From contig JAIRNL010000043.1 of NCBI GenBank assembly GCA_031258035.1, forward strand, positions 1 through 10,235: a DNA stretch of 10,235 bases, given 5' to 3'. Below, piece by piece: positions 1 through 6,173 of this stretch. Every line of letters starts with the position of its first letter. The first letter of the stretch is position 1. Under the pieces are notes generated by a model. It worked only from the letters and a program-made list of their open reading frames with translations. It did no database searches and was not told the DNA's origin. A program made the position numbers and the translations under genes. This DNA comes from Azoarcus sp. (GTDB taxonomy: Bacteria; Pseudomonadota; Gammaproteobacteria; Burkholderiales; Rhodocyclaceae).

Positions 1-2
1 CG

Positions 3-338
3 CGCGGCGGCGATCGTGTCAGCGCGTTGTCGATGTCGTCTCGACAGATCGGGGCGGCGCTCGACGACTATGCGCGCCGAGGTTGGCCGCGCCGCAAAAC
101 GTTTTCGCGCGGCGCTTCGACGAAAACCGTCCCGCCCGCCATCGCGCACATCGTGCGGTTGTGGGGACGGCTCGGCCAGGCCGGGAAGGTCGAAAACGCC
201 AGCCGCCCGGCGCTGCTTGCCTGGTGCGCGCGGCAGACGCGGCGAGAGATCCCGGATCTGGACTGCCTGGATACGGGCGAGCGTCAGCGCCTCACCGAGG
301 CGCTGAAAAGCTGGCTGTCGCGGGGGGCGGGGCAATGA
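3..338 (+). CDS. gemA: GemA-like regulatory protein (Mu gp16, DUF1018), 5'-truncated by the window edge
   Basis: The reading frame is open through the left edge of the window, so only the C-terminal 111 residues are present. The visible part matches the end of the GemA/DUF1018 family: a helix of the type 'IGAALDDYARRGW', then the typical 'IVRLWGRLGQAGKV' segment, a 'LLAWCARQT' helix and the closing 'LTEALKSWLSR'. In phage Mu, GemA is a semi-essential early protein that affects host gene expression and DNA supercoiling; that role is family knowledge, not visible here. TTG (27) or ATG (33) would be possible starts of a shorter protein, but the frame reads sensibly upstream of both, so I treat the gene as partial. 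Its stop overlaps a following ATG (ATGA at 335-338). The next recognisable gene is a Mor-type activator, the same order as gemA-mor in Mu. Confidence 0.8.
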   Translation, partial: RGGDRVSALSMSSRQIGAALDDYARRGWPRRKTFSRGASTKTVPPAIAHIVRLWGRLGQAGKVENASRPALLAWCARQTRREIPDLDCLDTGERQRLTEALKSWLSRGAGQ

Positions 339-400
339 GTGTCGCCTTCGCCATCCTGAACCCGCTGCCGGGTTTGCGGAATTTACACCGCCCAGGATAA
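335..400 (+). CDS. Possible 21-residue micro-ORF coupled between gemA and mor
   Basis: An ATG at 335 overlaps the gemA stop as ATGA, and the frame runs 21 codons to a TAA whose last base is the first base of the mor ATG (TAATG, 398-402). The peptide begins MSVAFAILNPLPGL and ends RNLHRPG. It matches nothing I recognise. It has no strong Shine-Dalgarno of its own, so it would depend on reinitiation after gemA. The stop/start overlaps on both sides are what a translational relay would look like: ribosomes ending gemA would pass through this frame and terminate on the mor start. It could equally be a chance frame that fills the 61-base gap, or the remnant of a longer gene. Confidence 0.35.
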   Translation: MSVAFAILNPLPGLRNLHRPG

Positions 401-795
401 TGCCGTTGCCGCCCGTCGCCTCCTCGTTTCCGCCGGTATTACGCGCAATCGTGCGGGCGCTCGGCATCGTGCGGGCGCGGGAGTGGCTGCACGAGCACGG
501 CGGCGTCAACGTCGTCATCCCGCGATACCGCACGACCGTGTTGGGGCTGGATTCAGATGAAATTACCCGGCTGCGCCGGGAACTCGCCCCACACATGGAC
601 GCCGCGGGCCGCATCTGGCTGCCGAAGTGCGACAAATTGCTGCGATTGGCGCGGGACGCGCAGATGCGCCGCGAGCGCAACACCGTCAGTATCGCCGTGC
701 TGGCACGCCGGTACGGCATCTCGTCGCGGCAGGTGCTGAACATCTGCCGCGACGACGACGACGGCGACGAGTCGCCGAACCTCCCCCTGTTTTGA
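400..795 (+). CDS. mor: Mor/C-family transcriptional activator of phage middle/late genes
   Basis: This 131-residue protein has the length and two-part plan of the Mor/C activators of Mu-like phages. Residues about 13-42 form the dimerisation-type segment ending in 'HGGVNVVIPR', matching the family pattern in which a Gly-Gly turn leads into a beta strand. Residues about 96-116 ('VSIAVLARRYGISSRQVLNIC') form a helix-turn-helix. In Mu, Mor and C bind dyad sites near the -35 region and recruit RNA polymerase to promoters with poor -35 boxes. The tail after the HTH is acidic (a run of four Asp, then DGDE) and encoded partly by GAC repeats, which is unusual for this end of the protein. The gene lies directly downstream of gemA as in Mu. 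Only one family member is in the window, so it may serve as Mor, as C, or as both. Family assignment is firm; the exact orthologue is not. Confidence 0.82.
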   Translation: MPLPPVASSFPPVLRAIVRALGIVRAREWLHEHGGVNVVIPRYRTTVLGLDSDEITRLRRELAPHMDAAGRIWLPKCDKLLRLARDAQMRRERNTVSIAVLARRYGISSRQVLNICRDDDDGDESPNLPLF

Positions 796-800
796 TGTGA

Positions 801-832
801 TGCGGGAAATGTTTCCCGCAATGCTCAATTAT
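801..832 (+). promoter_or_regulatory. Perfect palindrome and candidate activated late promoter upstream of gene I
   Basis: Between the activator gene and gene I lies an exact inverted repeat, TGCGGGAAA (801-809) and TTTCCCGCA (812-820), separated by only TG. A -10-like AATTAT (827-832) follows, with no good -35 box. That is the layout expected of an activator-dependent promoter: a dyad just upstream or overlapping the -35 position, and a usable -10. Mu has a C-dependent promoter before gene I, so a Mor/C operator here is plausible. There is no T-run after the palindrome, so an intrinsic terminator is unlikely. Binding by the adjacent activator is inference. The remainder of the 796-874 gap holds nothing else I recognise apart from the gene I ribosome binding site GAGGAG (864-869). 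Confidence 0.45.
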
Positions 833-874
833 CCGCGCGCTGTCACGATGCTCCCATCACAGTGAGGAGCCTGT

Positions 875-1789
875 ATGACCGCCGCTATCGCATCGCTGTC
901 GTTGGATCTCGCGCCCGATGCGACCGGCGGCGCGCCCGCCGATGCGCACCTGCTGCCGGCTGGCGCGTTTCGCGCGGTCGACGGCCGTCCTTACGACATC
1001 GCCAATTGGGTGCTGAGCGAGCGCATCGCGGCGCAGGTGATCGCCCGCGCCGAGGCGCGCAAATCCGACATTCTCATTGATTACGAACATCAGTCGTTGC
1101 ACGCCGAATGGAACGGCCAGCCCGCGCCCGCCGCGGGCTGGTTTCGGGAGCTTGCGTGGCGCGATGGGGGGCTGTACGCCACTGGAATCAAATGGACGGA
1201 TCGCGCGGCGCAAATGATCGCGTCGCGCGAATACCGCTACATCTCCGCTGTTTTCAGTTATCTGCCGAGTACCGGGGAAGTCCTGGAAATCATCTCGGTC
1301 GCCATTACCAACACCCCCGCGCTCGATGGGCTGGAAGCCCTGATCGCCGCGCGGCGGACGAATTCAACCCAGGAGAACACGATGACCGATGACGTCAGGC
1401 TGGCCGCGCTCACCAATGAGCGCGATGCCGCCGCCGCGCAGGTGGCGGCGCTCACGAAGGAGCGCGACGCCATCGCCGCCGAACTGGCGGCGCTGAAGGC
1501 AAAGGTAAAGGCGGATGCGCAGGCCGCGGAACAGGCCGAGCACGCCGAGGTGCTGAAGCAGGCGCTGATCTCGGGCGTCATCACGCCCGCAGAGCGCGAG
1601 GCGCTCTCGAAGGCGCCGCTTGCATTGCTGAAAGAGCTGCTCGCCGCGCGTCCGAGTGCGGCGTTGCTCACCCGGCAGGCGGACGGCAAGCCCGCGCCCG
1701 CGACAGCGGTGCTCACAAGGGAGGAGGCTGAATACTGCGCAAAGCTCGGCATCAGCCCCGATCAGTTTCTGAAGGCAAAGGGAGCCTGA
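875..1789 (+). CDS. I: Mu-like prophage protease gpI (Phage I-like / Mu-like_Pro family)
   Basis: This 304-residue protein is the head maturation protease of Mu-like phages, which trims scaffold and capsid proteins during prohead assembly. The protease domain covers about residues 1-160. It shows the 'IDYEHQ' motif with the likely catalytic His72, the 'PAAGWF' segment, and 'YRYISAVF' with the likely catalytic Ser124, followed by the usual 'TGEVLEI...AITNTPALDGLEAL' end. From about residue 170 the protein becomes a heptad-rich coiled coil (ALTNERDAAAAQVAALTKER) that forms the scaffold part. The ATG at 875 is preceded by GAGGAG at good spacing. The stop is one base before the gpT start. In Mu, terminase, portal, gp30 and gpG lie upstream of I; here the activator gene is immediately upstream instead. 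Confidence 0.9.
   Translation: MTAAIASLSLDLAPDATGGAPADAHLLPAGAFRAVDGRPYDIANWVLSERIAAQVIARAEARKSDILIDYEHQSLHAEWNGQPAPAAGWFRELAWRDGGLYATGIKWTDRAAQMIASREYRYISAVFSYLPSTGEVLEIISVAITNTPALDGLEALIAARRTNSTQENTMTDDVRLAALTNERDAAAAQVAALTKERDAIAAELAALKAKVKADAQAAEQAEHAEVLKQALISGVITPAEREALSKAPLALLKELLAARPSAALLTRQADGKPAPATAVLTREEAEYCAKLGISPDQFLKAKGA
1382..1789 (+). CDS. Z: Internal in-frame scaffold protein (Mu gpZ-like) nested in gene I
   Basis: A strong AGGAG Shine-Dalgarno (1371-1375) sits seven bases before an ATG at 1382 that is in frame with gene I. It falls at the boundary between the protease domain and the coiled-coil scaffold part. Independent initiation would yield 135 residues beginning MTDDVRLAALTNERD, rich in Ala, Glu and Lys with heptad periodicity over about residues 8-50, then a helical C-terminal part ending FLKAKGA. 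In Mu the scaffold gpZ is made in just this way, from an internal start in I, so that unfused scaffold is made alongside the protease-scaffold fusion. What I see is the start signal and the domain boundary; the production of a separate protein is inferred from the Mu precedent. Confidence 0.78.
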   Translation: MTDDVRLAALTNERDAAAAQVAALTKERDAIAAELAALKAKVKADAQAAEQAEHAEVLKQALISGVITPAEREALSKAPLALLKELLAARPSAALLTRQADGKPAPATAVLTREEAEYCAKLGISPDQFLKAKGA

Positions 1790-1790
1790 C

Positions 1791-2702
1791 ATGCCGCAAA
1801 CGGTACTCACGCAAGCGCAGATCGATGCACTCAAGACCGCGCTCATTGCCCGCTGGAATGCGGGCCTTGCCGCCGCGCCGAGCGACTGGCTAAAGATTGC
1901 GAAGCTCATTTCGTCGAGCACGAAAAGCAACACGTATGAATGGCTCTCGCAGTTCCCCGCGTTTCGGGAATGGGTGGGCGCGCGGCAGCACAAACTGCTC
2001 CGGGAGGTGGCGTACAACGTCATCAATCGCAAATTCGAGACAACGGTCGACGTGCAGCGCGCCGACATCGAGGACGACAACATCGGGCAGTACGGCACGC
2101 TGGCGGAATCCGCCGGGCAGGCCGCCGTCGACCTGAAAAACGATCTGGTATTCCAGGCGCTCGCCGCCGGATTTTCGCGGACGTGCTACGACGGGCAGCC
2201 GTTCTTCGATGCGGATCACCCGGTCGCGCCGAGCGAGGACGGTTCCGGGGCGGCCGTGTCCGTCTCGAACGTACAGGCGGGCGCCGCTGCGCCCTGGGTG
2301 CTGCTCTGCACGAAACGCGCGCCCGCCGCGCTTTACTTGCAGGAGCGCCTGGCCCCGCAGTTCGAGGCAAGAACCTCGGCGCAGAACGACGCCGTTTTCG
2401 ACCTGGATGTCTTCTCGTTCGGCGGCCGCTGGCGCGGCGAGGTGGCTTACGGCTTCTGGCAGTGCGCGTTCGGCAGTCATGCGGCGCTCGACGCCGAGCA
2501 TTTCAATGCGGCCTACGCGGCGATGATGAAGTTCAAAGGGGACGGCATGCGCCAGCTGGGCATCGTGCCCGATCTGCTCGTCGTTGGCCCCGATCTGCGC
2601 GCGGCCGCGAGCGAATTGCTGCTCTCCGAGCGGTTGGCGAATGGCGCAAGCAACCCGAATTACAAGGCGGTCGACCTGCTGGTTACGCCGTGGCTCGGCT
2701 GA
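1791..2702 (+). CDS. T: Mu-like major head subunit gpT
   Basis: The 303-residue product is close in length to the Mu major head protein gpT and belongs to the Mu-like_gpT family. Recognisable parts are the N-terminal helix 'LKTALIARWNAGLAAAPSDW', the 'YEWLSQFPAFREWVG' segment, the 'VINRKFETTVDVQRADIEDD' stretch that aligns with the long arm region of this family, the 'GYGFWQ'-like 'AYGFWQCAFG' motif, and the C-terminal 'LGIVPDLLVVGPDLRAAA' and 'NPNYKAVDLLVTPWL'. It would assemble the icosahedral shell with gpZ as scaffold and gpI as protease. The start lies one base after the stop of I, with GGGAG just upstream, so the two are probably translationally coupled. No truncation or missing segment is evident. 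Confidence 0.92.
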   Translation: MPQTVLTQAQIDALKTALIARWNAGLAAAPSDWLKIAKLISSSTKSNTYEWLSQFPAFREWVGARQHKLLREVAYNVINRKFETTVDVQRADIEDDNIGQYGTLAESAGQAAVDLKNDLVFQALAAGFSRTCYDGQPFFDADHPVAPSEDGSGAAVSVSNVQAGAAAPWVLLCTKRAPAALYLQERLAPQFEARTSAQNDAVFDLDVFSFGGRWRGEVAYGFWQCAFGSHAALDAEHFNAAYAAMMKFKGDGMRQLGIVPDLLVVGPDLRAAASELLLSERLANGASNPNYKAVDLLVTPWLG

Positions 2703-2715
2703 CGGAGAGGCTGCG

Positions 2716-2967
2716 ATGAAGCTCAACGTGCGTGTTCATCCCGGCGCCCGTGCCGAAACGTTCCGGCGCTGCGGTCTGGCTTTTGCGCGGGAATGGCTGG
2801 CTGTCGACGTCGATGAGGCGACCGCCGCGCGGCTCGCCGCCGAGCAGATGCTGGAGGTGGAGGCGATCCCTGGGCCCGCTCCCGACATCGAGGGCAATGC
2901 GCCCTCGCCCTCGCCCTCGCCCCCGGCCAAACGCCAGAAATCCACCCCATCCGGAGGAACGAAATGA
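2716..2967 (+). CDS. Mu gp35 / HI1506-like small head-region protein
   Basis: This 83-residue protein carries the pattern of the HI1506/gp35 family found after gpT in Mu-like phages: an N-terminal strand, 'TFRRCGLAFAREWLAVDV', and a short helix ending in 'EQMLEVEAI'. The C-terminal 30 residues are a low-complexity linker of alternating Pro and Ser followed by a basic stretch (AKRQK). Its function is not well established; the position right after the major capsid gene suggests a capsid-associated or head-completion role. GGAGAGG just before the ATG at 2716 supports this start rather than the upstream open frame. It ends in an ATGA overlap with the next gene, whose N-terminal half looks related to this protein. 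Confidence 0.72.
   Translation: MKLNVRVHPGARAETFRRCGLAFAREWLAVDVDEATAARLAAEQMLEVEAIPGPAPDIEGNAPSPSPSPPAKRQKSTPSGGTK
2901..2924 (+). repeat. Hexanucleotide tandem repeat coding for Pro-Ser
   Basis: Three exact GCCCTC units are followed by one variant GCCCCC, inside the gp35-like gene. They encode the alternating Pro-Ser linker. Because the unit is six bases, slippage would add or remove Pro-Ser pairs without breaking the frame. Confidence 0.7.
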
Positions 2968-3284
2968 AACGCTATGTCCGCCTTGTTTCAAGACAACTCG
3001 TCGTTGGCGACATCGTCGTCACGCAGGACTGGCGCGAGGTCGATGTGACCGCTGGTGACCTGGCGCGCATCGACGCCTGCGGTCAGGTCGAGATTTCGGC
3101 CACCGCGCCAACCGTCGGCGTTCCGCCAATCGCCCGCGCGATCCTCGCCGCCGATCTGACCGCCGCCGCCACGGCAGGCACCCTCGATCCTGGCGCGATT
3201 TATTTCGTGACCGATACCGGCGAGCTGGCCTTTGCCGCCGCGGCGGACACGGTCACGACCCTGGCGGCGGTCGAGTCCGAGTAA
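2964..3284 (+). CDS. Small head-region protein with a gp35-like N-terminal domain
   Basis: This 106-residue product starts at an ATGA overlap with the preceding gene, with GGAGGA (2953-2958) as the ribosome binding site. The N-terminal half includes 'DWREVDVTAGDLARIDACGQ' followed by VEISA. This lines up without gaps with the stretch 'EWLAVDVDEATAARLAAEQM' plus LEVEA in the preceding protein, with W, VDV, AR and the final E and A shared. The C-terminal half ('LTAAATAGTLDPGAIYFVTD' onward) resembles short beta-rich segments seen in phage decoration and fibre proteins, but I cannot name a family. A capsid decoration or head-completion role would fit the position between gpT and gp36. The function is unknown. 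Confidence 0.7.
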   Translation: MKRYVRLVSRQLVVGDIVVTQDWREVDVTAGDLARIDACGQVEISATAPTVGVPPIARAILAADLTAAATAGTLDPGAIYFVTDTGELAFAAAADTVTTLAAVESE

Positions 3285-3289
3285 TTGCC

Positions 3290-3748
3290 ATGTTCGCCAC
3301 CCGCGCCGACCTGCTCGCTCGCATGAACGCCCGGCGTCTCGCCCAGTTGGCGGTGCCCGCCGACTACGAGATGCCGGACGACGAACAGGCGCTGCGCGCG
3401 GCGATTGAGGCGGGCGACCCCGCTGCCGCGCCGGGTTTCGAGGAAACGCTGCGGGCGGCACTGGAGACGCTCGACAAGGCGCTCTCGGACGCGACCGCGT
3501 TGCTGGTTTCTTACGGCATTCCTGCCGAGGTTCGGACGCAGTTGCTCGCGCGGTTGTGCTGCACGGTGGCGATCTATTATCTGTACGACGCGGAACGCAT
3601 GACGGACGATGTGCGCCGGGCGTATGAGGCAGTACTGAAACTGCTCGATCGCTGGCGCGCGGGCGAGTTGCCCGGCCTCGTGCCATCGGCGCCGGAGGAG
3701 CTGGGCGGCGGCGCGGAAATCATTTCCGGGCGGGGGCGTTACAGATGA
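3290..3748 (+). CDS. Mu gp36-like head-tail connector protein (DUF1320)
   Basis: The 152-residue protein fits the DUF1320/Mu gp36 family: N-terminal 'MFATRADLLARMNARRLAQL', a central helix pair from about residue 50 to 110 with 'SYGIPAEVRTQLLARLCCTV' and 'AIYYLYDAERMTDDVRRAYE', and a C-terminal 'LKLLDRWRAGELPGL' segment. Proteins at this position in Mu-like phages form the neck adaptor between portal and tail; that is family and position knowledge. The start ATG is five bases after the preceding stop, and no strong Shine-Dalgarno is visible, which suggests coupling to upstream translation. The tail (GGGAEIISGRGRYR) ends immediately before a REP-like element; whether the native C-terminus is intact cannot be judged alone. 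Confidence 0.82.
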   Translation: MFATRADLLARMNARRLAQLAVPADYEMPDDEQALRAAIEAGDPAAAPGFEETLRAALETLDKALSDATALLVSYGIPAEVRTQLLARLCCTVAIYYLYDAERMTDDVRRAYEAVLKLLDRWRAGELPGLVPSAPEELGGGAEIISGRGRYR

Positions 3749-3816
3749 CCCCCCACGCTCACCTTCGTTCGCTGCCCCCCGAGGGGGCGTCCGCCTCCCT
3801 TGGGGCGGCCCGGCGG
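3749..3816. repeat. REP-like double-hairpin intergenic element
   Basis: This 68-base non-coding stretch contains two GC-rich hairpins. The first pairs GCCCCC (3774-3779) with GGGGGC (3783-3788) around a CGA loop. The second pairs CCGCCTC (3791-3797) with GGGGCGG (3802-3808) around CCTT, with one G-T wobble. The overall string, beginning CCCCCCACGCTCACCTTCG and ending GGGGCGGCCCGGCGG, looks to me like a dispersed intergenic element common in Burkholderiales chromosomes, especially Comamonadaceae; that recognition is from memory and was not searched. It is the only sizeable gap within the head-tail genes. Its right end abuts the ribosome binding region of the following gene. It might stabilise mRNA ends, attenuate transcription or be a transposed REP unit. 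Confidence 0.65.
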
Positions 3817-3824
3817 GAAGCGAG

Positions 3825-4304
3825 ATGATTTCGCTCACGCCGCTGATCCGTCATCTCGCGCCAAAGCCCGCCTGGTTCGCGCACAACTGGTTCCGGCAGG
3901 TCGCGGGCGCGGCGGAGTTCGCGCAAGTGCGCCCGGAAGTGCTGCCGTTGCCGGCATGCTGGATCATCCGCGCCGCCGACCAGGTTCGGCACGCCGGGGA
4001 GCGCGCGGAAAACGTCACGCTCGTGTTCGACACCGTGATCGCCGTGCAGAACGCTCGCAACCACAAGCCGGGCGACACCGACGACCTCCTGCTCCAGTAC
4101 CGGCACGCCGTCAAGACGCTGCTGCTGGGCTGGGAGATCGCCTCAAACGTGCGCCCGATCGCCTTCGCGGGCGGGCGGATGCTCGAATACACGGACGGCG
4201 ACATGTACTGGGCGGATCGCTACCAGTTCGACGCGCTGATCACGAACTACCTGCCCGATCCGGGCGCATTCGATCAAATCATCAACGCGGGAGAATTGTT
4301 GTGA
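3825..4304 (+). CDS. Tail terminator-like protein (Mu gp37 region)
   Basis: The 159-residue product has the features of the small tail terminator-type proteins encoded before the sheath gene in Mu-like phages: an N-terminal amphipathic segment ('LTPLIRHLAPKPAWFAHN'), a central beta region 'NVTLVFDTVIAVQNARNHKP', a helix 'TDDLLLQYRHAVKTLLLGWE', and a C-terminal beta part ('GGRMLEYTDGDMYWADRYQF'). Such proteins cap the finished tail tube and sheath and join it to the head. The ATG at 3825 is the first in frame after the REP-like element; the bases GGGAAG just upstream give a modest ribosome binding site. The stop overlaps the GTG start of the sheath gene (GTGA, 4301-4304). Family assignment rests on pattern and position. 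Confidence 0.65.
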   Translation: MISLTPLIRHLAPKPAWFAHNWFRQVAGAAEFAQVRPEVLPLPACWIIRAADQVRHAGERAENVTLVFDTVIAVQNARNHKPGDTDDLLLQYRHAVKTLLLGWEIASNVRPIAFAGGRMLEYTDGDMYWADRYQFDALITNYLPDPGAFDQIINAGELL

Positions 4305-5776
4305 CCATCACGTTTTCCGAAGTCCCGGCGGCATTGCGCTACCCGGGCGTCTATATCGAAATCGACGGCTCGCAGGCCGGTCTCGGTGGCGATCTGCCGG
4401 TCGTTCTGCTCGTCGGGCAGAAGTTGCCCACGGGCGATGCGCCGGCGGGCGAGGTCGTCCGTGTCGTCAGCGTGGAAGACGCAAAAACGAAAGCGGGCGC
4501 GGGGTCGATGCTCGCGCAGATGGCCGCCGCCTACCGCAACGCCGACCAGACGTTCGACCTGTTCATGCTGCCCTACGCCGACAACGCGGCAGGCGTGGCC
4601 GCGACGGGCACGATCACCGTCACGACGCCCGCGGCGGCGGCCGGCACGTTGGCGCTCTACATTGCGGGCAAACCCATCTCCATCGGCATCCCGGCAAACG
4701 CCGAGGTCGGCGCGATCGCCTCGGCGATTGCCGCGGCAATCACGGCGGCGGGCGACGATATTCCCGTGACCGCCACCGCCGCCGAGGGCGTTGTCACGCT
4801 GCGGGCGCGGCACGCCGGGACGTGCGGCAACGGCATCGATCTGCGGCTCGGTCTCTACGGCGAGGCGCTGCCGGATGGTCTCGTCGTCAACATCGTCGCC
4901 ATGTCCGGCGGCACGGGCGACCCGCTGCCGGGCGATCTGCCGTCGCTCATCGGCGAGCGGTGGTTCCGGTACGTCGCGCTGGGGCTGAACGATGCCGCGA
5001 CGCTGGCTGCATGGCATGCGGAATCCCGCCGCCGATACGCCGTGCCGGTGCAGGCCGGGTTCCGCGTGTTCACGGCGATCCGCGCGACATACGAGGCCGC
5101 TGCGGCATTCGGCGAGACGAAAAATTACGAGCACATCTCGTGCGCCTGGCTCGCGCTCAACCCGCCCACGCCGTGGGAGGCCGCCGCCGCGATCACGGGC
5201 AGCGCCGCGCCCCGGCTCTACAACAATCCTGTTATCTCGCTCGAAGGCGCGCCGGTGCCGGGGCTGGCCGCGGATGTGTCGTACAACGATTTCACCCTGG
5301 GCAATTCGCTCTTGTTCCATGGCGTGAGCGTGCTGGAGGTCGGCACGGACGGCGCGGTTTATATCAAGCGGCTGATCTCGATGTACCAGTTCCGCTCCGA
5401 TGGTTCTGCCGACGATGCGTGGCTCGACATCAACATCGCCGAGACCATGGAGCGCATCCGCGCCGAACAACGCCTGGGCGCGATCAAGCGTTTCCGCGGC
5501 ACCGTCGCCGCGAAAACGAACGAAGGATTCCGGCCCGGCCTGCCGATCACGACCGAGGACAGCGTCCGGGCGTTCCTGCTCTCGCTCTATCAGAACGTAC
5601 TGATGCGCGAGTACGGATGGGTACAGGCATACGGGTATTACAAATCCACGCTCATCGTCGAGCAGGATTCGACGAACCCGAGCCGGTTCAATTTCCGGGA
5701 TGACCCGGTTGTGAACTCGCCGTTCTACATCCTGGCCGGTCGCGCGCGGTTCCGCAAAGCCGTGCCGACGACCTGA
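4301..5776 (+). CDS. L: Contractile tail sheath protein (Mu gpL-like)
   Basis: This 491-residue protein matches the Mu sheath protein in length (about 495) and plan. It opens with 'MTITFSEVPAALRYPGVYIE', the typical sheath N-terminus. The middle contains 'PVVLLVGQKLPTGDAPAGEV' and a beta-rich inserted domain with Ala/Gly repeats (residues about 105-190). The conserved C-terminal domain includes 'NPPTPWEAAAAITGSAAPRL', 'YNDFTLGNSLLFHGVSVLEV', 'WLDINIAETMERIRAEQRLG' and 'SPFYILAGRARFRKAVP'. Sheath subunits stack around the tube and contract at infection. The GTG at 4301 is chosen because it gives the family N-terminus, overlaps the upstream stop and follows GGGAG; the frame stays open far upstream only because the region is GC-rich. 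Confidence 0.93.
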   Translation: MTITFSEVPAALRYPGVYIEIDGSQAGLGGDLPVVLLVGQKLPTGDAPAGEVVRVVSVEDAKTKAGAGSMLAQMAAAYRNADQTFDLFMLPYADNAAGVAATGTITVTTPAAAAGTLALYIAGKPISIGIPANAEVGAIASAIAAAITAAGDDIPVTATAAEGVVTLRARHAGTCGNGIDLRLGLYGEALPDGLVVNIVAMSGGTGDPLPGDLPSLIGERWFRYVALGLNDAATLAAWHAESRRRYAVPVQAGFRVFTAIRATYEAAAAFGETKNYEHISCAWLALNPPTPWEAAAAITGSAAPRLYNNPVISLEGAPVPGLAADVSYNDFTLGNSLLFHGVSVLEVGTDGAVYIKRLISMYQFRSDGSADDAWLDINIAETMERIRAEQRLGAIKRFRGTVAAKTNEGFRPGLPITTEDSVRAFLLSLYQNVLMREYGWVQAYGYYKSTLIVEQDSTNPSRFNFRDDPVVNSPFYILAGRARFRKAVPTT

Positions 5777-5803
5777 TAACGAACGATTGAACGAGGTTTG
5801 AAC

Positions 5804-6163
5804 ATGGGACAACTCACCAATATCCGCACGGTTTCAGTGCCGAGCTTCGGCAAATTGCCGCTCTCGGACGACCCCGGCACCTTCACGCCGTCCGGCCTCA
5901 AACGCGAGCACAAGGGCGGGCGACTTGCCGAGGACGGCGGCTTTACGGAGACCGCGACGCCGGCGACGCTGGAGGCGAACATCAACATGCACGCCGGCGT
6001 CTCCTTCGACGATCTCAACGCCATCAGTAACGAAGACGTGACCGTGCGCTGCGCCGACGGGCGCGTCTATCTGATGAGCGAGGCATTCGTCACCGAGGTC
6101 GTGCCCATCGGTGATGGCACAGGCAAGGTGACCTTCATGAGCAACATTTCCGAGCAGATCTGA
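5804..6163 (+). CDS. M: Tail tube protein (Mu gpM-like)
   Basis: The 119-residue protein belongs to the Mu-type tail tube family, with 'SDDPGTFTPSGLKREHKGGR' near residue 21, 'ETATPATLEANINMHAGVSF' in the middle, and the C-terminal 'MSEAFVTEVVPIGDGTGKVT' beta hairpin. Hexamers of this protein form the inner tube through which DNA passes. The ATG at 5804 has GAGG at 5793-5796 with suitable spacing; the in-frame TTG six bases upstream is a poorer start. It directly follows the sheath gene and precedes the tail chaperone gene, the standard Mu order. Confidence 0.9.
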   Translation: MGQLTNIRTVSVPSFGKLPLSDDPGTFTPSGLKREHKGGRLAEDGGFTETATPATLEANINMHAGVSFDDLNAISNEDVTVRCADGRVYLMSEAFVTEVVPIGDGTGKVTFMSNISEQI

Positions 6164-6173
6164 GGACAAGAAC

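Noticed and set aside
801..820. Intrinsic terminator after the Mor/C gene
   Set aside because: The palindrome is not followed by a T-run, its T residues are inside the stem, and the two-base centre is a poor RNA loop. An operator is a better reading.
1940..2719. 259-codon frame overlapping the major head gene on the same strand
   Set aside because: Extremely Arg-rich out-of-frame reading of gpT, with no motif or ribosome binding site that fits.
3800..4300. Upstream open extension of the sheath frame (658 codons in total)
   Set aside because: It overlaps the tail terminator-like gene in another frame and reads as Arg/Ala-rich nonsense typical of a GC-rich shadow. The GTG at 4301 gives the family N-terminus and a GTGA overlap.
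5798..5803. TTG start for the tail tube protein
   Set aside because: The ATG two codons later is better spaced from GAGG and gives the usual N-terminus.
4274..5812. Long antisense open frame of 512 codons opposite the sheath gene
   Set aside because: It mirrors a strongly recognisable sheath gene. Its composition (Arg, Val, Asp-rich) is a reverse-strand shadow of GC-rich codons, and there are no family motifs.
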